Shown in pieces: positions 59,801 through 64,000 of a stretch of DNA of 64,000 nt. The notes beneath the pieces are model-generated. The model did not search any database. It saw only the letters and a program-made list of their open reading frames with translations, and was not told where the DNA came from. Each line of letters begins with the position of its first letter. Positions within the stretch are counted from its first letter, which is position 1. This stretch comes from Stratiolaelaps scimitus. Its lineage: Eukaryota > Arthropoda > Arachnida > Mesostigmata > Laelapidae. The translations under genes were made by a program, and so were the position numbers. The stretch spans positions 8,475,501 through 8,539,500 of the forward strand of contig JABWDB010000009.1 in assembly GCA_019614645.1 (NCBI GenBank), in the 5' to 3' direction.

Positions 59801-61846
59801 TTGAGCATACTTCTATCAGCTCGATGTTGCTTTCAATCAATATACGCGTTCCTTGGGTACGTAGTTTCTTCAAGTGGAAGGAGACAGTCAGGCATATATC
59901 AACTTATCGGTGCTGTAACGCCTGAGTAACATTGGCTTCGTTCTCTTGGTGCTGTTTTTGTTGTTGCGGCTTCTTCAGTCTGCTACAGAGCTCATCGGCA
60001 CCTTCGCACTTCGGTCCCCGATGTCATAACCGAGATGTCATTGGCATTGGTATGCACTTTGGTCCACGCTTTCCAGAACTCCCGAATAACGTCTCCGTGT
60101 TCTTTACCTACAACGGACGGGAGTTTGGTACGGTACCTTGCTAACTACTGCTATTATCGTAATGCTTACTCAGGAGTGCCACAGGGATTTAGCTGTGGTA
60201 ATGAAGGCAACATTAGGAACAGCTGTCCGTGTTGATAATATATACAACTAAAGGATTGCGGAGAAGGCCAACACCAATTATCAAATGCCCGTAAGATCAT
60301 GGGTCCGCTGGGCCATCGGATGTGCCCGATGAGTCTAATTGTTTTATGCTAATTGTATTGTTCAAACAGGCTCTCGAAACCTCATCTTATATGGGAAGCG
60401 ATTCGTGCCTGCCGTCAGCCTGAACCAACCTGGAGAAAGGGTTCGATTTAGACTTGACGCAACGTGGCCACCCAGACCCCAGGAGGATGGCGAAGAAATG
60501 CAGTGCGATCATTTCGACGACCTCTGGGATAGACTCATCGATGTCCGGCTCAACGGAGATGTAAGCTGAAAAGCACCCGTTCTCTACAAGTGTTTGACGT
60601 TGTTTAAGAACCATATGTGCATTGATGTAATGACAGAAATTTTAAGGGGCAAACTTCTGCTTTGTCAAATTCGTTTCCAGATCATCGAGTACGCCGGTTC
60701 GGGCTTATCCAACAACGACGTAGGCTTTGCACAGGCGGCGCAACCACTGACGCCTAGCGCGCATTATTTCGAGTTGGAGATAGTTGATCCCGGTGAGAGC
60801 TGTTACATCGCTATCGGAATCGCTCATCGGCACTATTCATGCAAACAACACCCCGGTTGGAGTAAAGGGTCAATCGCCTACCACGCGGACGACGGGGAGG
60901 TCTTTGTTGGTACGTGTCATGCCATTTGCTCACGTGCTTGCTCACCCCCACTGACAGGCTTAGCTACCATACCACGCGATTCAAAGGATCAGCTATGGCA
61001 ATCAAGTAGACAATCCGACATCATGTTCCACAACTTCTTGTCTTACACGATGACGGTGTATATCTAATCTCATCGCGTCTGTGTGCGTGTGTGTGTCTTC
61101 CAGAGAACGGCACCGGTGAAGAGCGGGCTCCAATGTGTGGCCGGGGCGATCGTATGGGCTGCGGGATTCTCTTTCCGTCAAACCTCGAGGAAGCACGGAA
61201 GGCGGCTCTGGTAGAAAACGCCGCTGCCGCTGAAGCCGGCGGTGGACCGGTCGAAGGCCGAGAAGGCGGCCGAGGAGGCGGTGGCAATCCGCTAGCGCGC
61301 TACCGGGCTGAAGTGCAAAATGGGTTGGTACCTTGCCCCAGTCGAAAAGTTGTGTACACATACTCGATATATGTATGAACTACACGAGCATAAGGTTATC
61401 GTTGTGATCAGCGCGCAAACACATTGAGGTTTACGAGGCCCCAAGAGTATCCAAGGTACTTTGGATTTGTTTTATTTTCGAATTTACCCGAATACTGTAA
61501 TGTTCCCGCTAATCTTATCGCTATCCTTATAACTTCCAGGCGTCTTCTTATGCTACAGTACCGCCGGCGCGGTGATAACCAAAGATATCGGATACATCGA
61601 CAGCTTCAGTTGGCCGCAAATTTAGCTAACGTCGAGCTATGGGCTCAATCCCGAGTCGAATTGGACGATTACGTCCCCTATGAACAGCTCGATTGTGGCG
61701 TCCGTGTTAAAGTGTTCTTCACCCGAAATGGACAAATCGTTTGCACCAAAGAGATGGCGCTCCCCCAGGAAGGCTTCTTTCCCACCGTTGGCCTGCTAAG
61801 TCGAGGCGAACGGGTCAGGGTGGATCTTCAACCGTTGTCTGGCTAA
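50825..61846 (+). CDS. SPRYD3: SPRY domain-containing protein 3 homologue
   Basis: Eight coding exons: 50825-50854, 58719-59254, 59378-59596, 59979-60127, 60370-60560, 60681-60909, 61104-61323 and 61540-61846, in frame for 626 aa (human 442). Two SPRY modules are seen. The first (about 190-375) includes RESLHPGGRCYFEVEVV, HFGPRCHNRDVIGIGMHF and VSVFFTYNGREFG. The second (376-626) includes HYFELEIVDPGESCYIAIGI, HPGWSKGSIAYHADDGEVFV, CGRGDRMGCGILFPSN, VKVFFTRNGQIVCTKE and the C-terminal FFPTVGLLSRGERVRVDLQP, matching human SPRYD3 closely. Exons 1-2 add about 190 residues, Gln/Asn/Pro/Arg-rich, that human lacks. The 5' model is the weakest part: exon 1 (MMRPEGNRNK) is chosen because AAG|GTGAGA and CTTCAG|CGG share phase, but they are 7.9 kb apart. 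Exon 7 could alternatively end at TTG|GTACCT and join CTACAG|TAC. Function is poorly known; SPRY modules bind proteins. Confidence 0.88.
55781..55883. repeat. (TA)n microsatellite with TAAATA interruptions
   Basis: About 100 bases of TA with a few TAAATATATTTATA interruptions at the left end. Confidence 0.95.
58000..58055. repeat. Perfect 26-bp inverted repeat hairpin
   Basis: Arms 58000-58025 and 58030-58055 are exact reverse complements (ATTTCTAAGATAAACAACAG then GTTTCC) around the 4-base loop TCCT. In SPRYD3 intron 1. Confidence 0.9.
58121..58188. ncRNA. Candidate miRNA-like hairpin
   Basis: Left arm 58121-58145 (CGCCGGTCATCAGAACTTCC then CTGAG) and right arm 58164-58188 (CTCAAGGAAGTCTTGACGAC then CGGCG) form a 25-bp imperfect stem with about four mismatches or wobbles and an 18-nt loop. 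The first eight pairs are perfect. Size and imperfection fit a pre-miRNA, but the flanking GCTCCGTGGTTAGC (A-box-like) and GGTTGAAACC mean that a SINE-derived hairpin is equally possible. Either strand could be transcribed; plus would be co-transcribed with SPRYD3. Confidence 0.3.
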
Positions 61847-64000
61847 TACGATTAATGCAATGCACTTAAGATAAACAACATGCATGTGTGTGATATATAT
61901 ATATATATATATATTATACAGATGTGTGTTGCATATATCCCTCGGCGTAAACGTTGCATGGATGACAGGCGCTCGAGGCTCCGCGTGCCAGAAATTGGAA
62001 AAGACAGGTGTGTCAGCGACCAGAAGAAATTGCCATTAGAAATGCTAAACAGAGCGGAGTGTACAGCACTGACACCTCTGGCTGAATGTTGGAAAAGGCC
62101 TTGTTTAGTGAAGATCTTACTTTGTAGTGGGAAGCGCCAATTTCTTCTTTAGCTACTTTTCATGTTCATTTCTCGACCTGAGGTGGAGGTAACATCCAGT
62201 GTGAGGGTCAAACTTGACAATTGCCTTTGGTTGGTTAATTTGGTTGATACGTTAAACGAAGAAATTAACCAGGAGAGCAACGTGGGCATGGCACGCCAGC
62301 CCGGACGAGAGTGAGAGAGAAATGTGTCCTAAACTATGAAAGGGAGGGTGAGATTCTGATTTGAAGGGTTTTGGCGTCTTATAGTCGAGCACGCTTGGGG
62401 GCAAGGCTGGCTTGGCCGAGGAAATTTCCTTGCTGTAAGGTGACACGAAGTTATACGCATCTTTCCAGTGTACAATAGGAATGGGATTTGTTACACTTCT
62501 ATTATGATGATGATAATGATGGATAGATAAACTTTCCATAGAATTTCTAATGATACAGTAACTTAATTACATTACCATAACGATTATACGTCCGATGGCT
62601 CGAGCATATGTATATGATGAGCAGTGGTCACCATCGTCGGACGACGTACATATTGTTGGCCATCGTGTCTGCAGCTGTGTTCGGTGCAGTGCCGTTTGAG
62701 ATGCGTACACGATGACATGAAGAATGAATTGGAACATATATATATATATATACATACCTAGTGAGAATGTCCGCGACTGCGAGTAGTCTGATGTAGGAGC
62801 AGTCAATTCCCTCAGATATGATAGAAACATGATAAGCAAGCGTAACGCGTACGGGGCCCCTCCCGCATGAAGCGCCATCATACGTCACCACACAATCCTA
62901 TAATTATGTTGATCGACAGCCGGCACATGTATGTGCATGGGAGCGTGTGAGTTTCACTTGTGTCTGAAACGAATGGGAGAGATTACACGATCGAACCAGA
63001 TGGCAGACTGCTCTTGTAGAACACTCGACGAACGAAGAAAATCGTTCGCCGTGTGGACTTGAAATGAACTGATTGACGGTGTCTGCTGAGTCGGCGGAGA
63101 CGAGAGCTCGCGATAAGGTGGCGGCGGAATTGTTTCGACAACTTTGATTTTTTGGTCGAGCATTAACTAGAAACAGTTCACGACGACAGTCGCGATTTTT
63201 CAGTGGCATAAACGACATCCGAGTTGACAATTAAACGAAGAAAAAATGCTTATATAAAAACAACATGATTGAAACGGCAGCGGATATAGCAGTTTTCTTG
63301 AGACGGTTTTTGGCATGGGCTAATAATGTGTGTGTGTGTGTGTGTGGCGTGTGTGTGTGTGTGTATATTGTGATAGCATCCCGGAACGTATAGTTGTTCG
63401 GGGGATGGTATCACAAACGTTTGTTGTCCAAGTCTCTCTCGCAGTCTACAAGGATTCGCAGCACTTGAAGGTGCCCCGCCGACAGGGGACAGCCTTGATT
63501 GCTTGAGTGTAGTGTTCCCGTTTTGTGATTGCCAGCGACATCACACGATTCAATTGAGAGTAGTACTAAAGACGAACGAGCGAATCAAGGATCAAGGACG
63601 TTGATTTCTGAGTCTGACATCGCATCTGAATGACTGCCGGAGTGACCGAGGAAGCGAATGCTTGGATGGTTCAAAGGGGTGTGCGTGTACAATATACGTG
63701 GGGCTGTTGTTGCACAGGAACGATGGAGAGGACGAATGGCGTGACGTTTCGAAAAACAGTGAGAAGACAACAAGGGGAGGAGGTTGAAACGAGGAATTAT
63801 CAACGGATATGAAACTGATGTGCTCTTATGTTTGGAACACAGTACACAATTGGTGATAGCTGATTAAATTAAAACAAGTGTATGATTCACGTAAATAGTT
63901 GTGAAATGAGAGAGAGAGAGATCGATGAAATTCGTTACATATTCAACACGGATGCTACTGTTCTAGCCAATAATAAGAATATTATAGATGATGCAATATA
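61847..64000. other. SPRYD3 3' flank
   Basis: No gene recognised. (TA)n near 61892-61914 and 62738-62752, and a (GT)n tract at 63328-63364. No AATAAA was noticed close to the SPRYD3 stop, so the 3' UTR end is unknown. Confidence 0.45.

Noticed and set aside
63585..63803. 72-codon minus-strand ORF
   Set aside because: No similarity or splice context; likely chance.
1..64000. CRISPR array, operon or phage-like content
   Set aside because: The window is clearly eukaryotic; no direct-repeat/spacer array or prokaryotic gene organisation is present.

Overview
Eukaryotic nuclear DNA, most likely from a chelicerate of the mite/tick group (Acari). The genes have spliceosomal introns, phase-consistent GT-AG (a few GC-AG) junctions and AATAAA signals. 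Introns and flanks carry long (TA)n tracts, trinucleotide runs and decayed non-LTR retrotransposons. A mu-class glutathione S-transferase is a typical acarine gene and is not expected in insects. Species is not determinable by eye.

Layout. 94-276 (-): last exon of an unidentified gene. 1225-2139 (-): intronless POMK, the protein O-mannose kinase of dystroglycan glycosylation. 2375-3014 (-): two tiny membrane-protein ORFs in tandem, homologues of UQCC6/brawnin (Sloth2) and SMIM4/UQCC5 (Sloth1), both complex III assembly microproteins. 4601-6636 (+): four-exon AIMP3/EEF1E1. 8513-8585 (-): tRNA-Arg(TCG). 10779-31453 (-): a 14-exon sarcosine dehydrogenase gene (SARDH, 887 codons reconstructed), with an intronless mu-class GST nested in its largest intron and LINE debris around it. 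35761-37795 (-): four-exon CCDC85-family gene, divergent from LYRM7 (38123-38503, +), a third complex III assembly factor. 40529-40990: a perfect 219-bp-arm palindrome. 43605-46679 (-): four-exon FTSJ1/TRM7 tRNA 2'-O-methyltransferase. 50825-61846 (+): eight-exon SPRYD3 gene with a 7.9-kb first intron. The remainder is intergenic or intronic DNA rich in microsatellites.

How the genes relate. They are mostly independent housekeeping genes. One theme stands out: three small mitochondrial complex III assembly factors (two adjacent on one strand, one 35 kb away), plus the mitochondrial flavoenzyme SARDH. All multi-exon models were built by hand from splice consensus, reading-frame continuity and remembered family sequence. 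They should be read as strong homology models, not transcript-verified structures.
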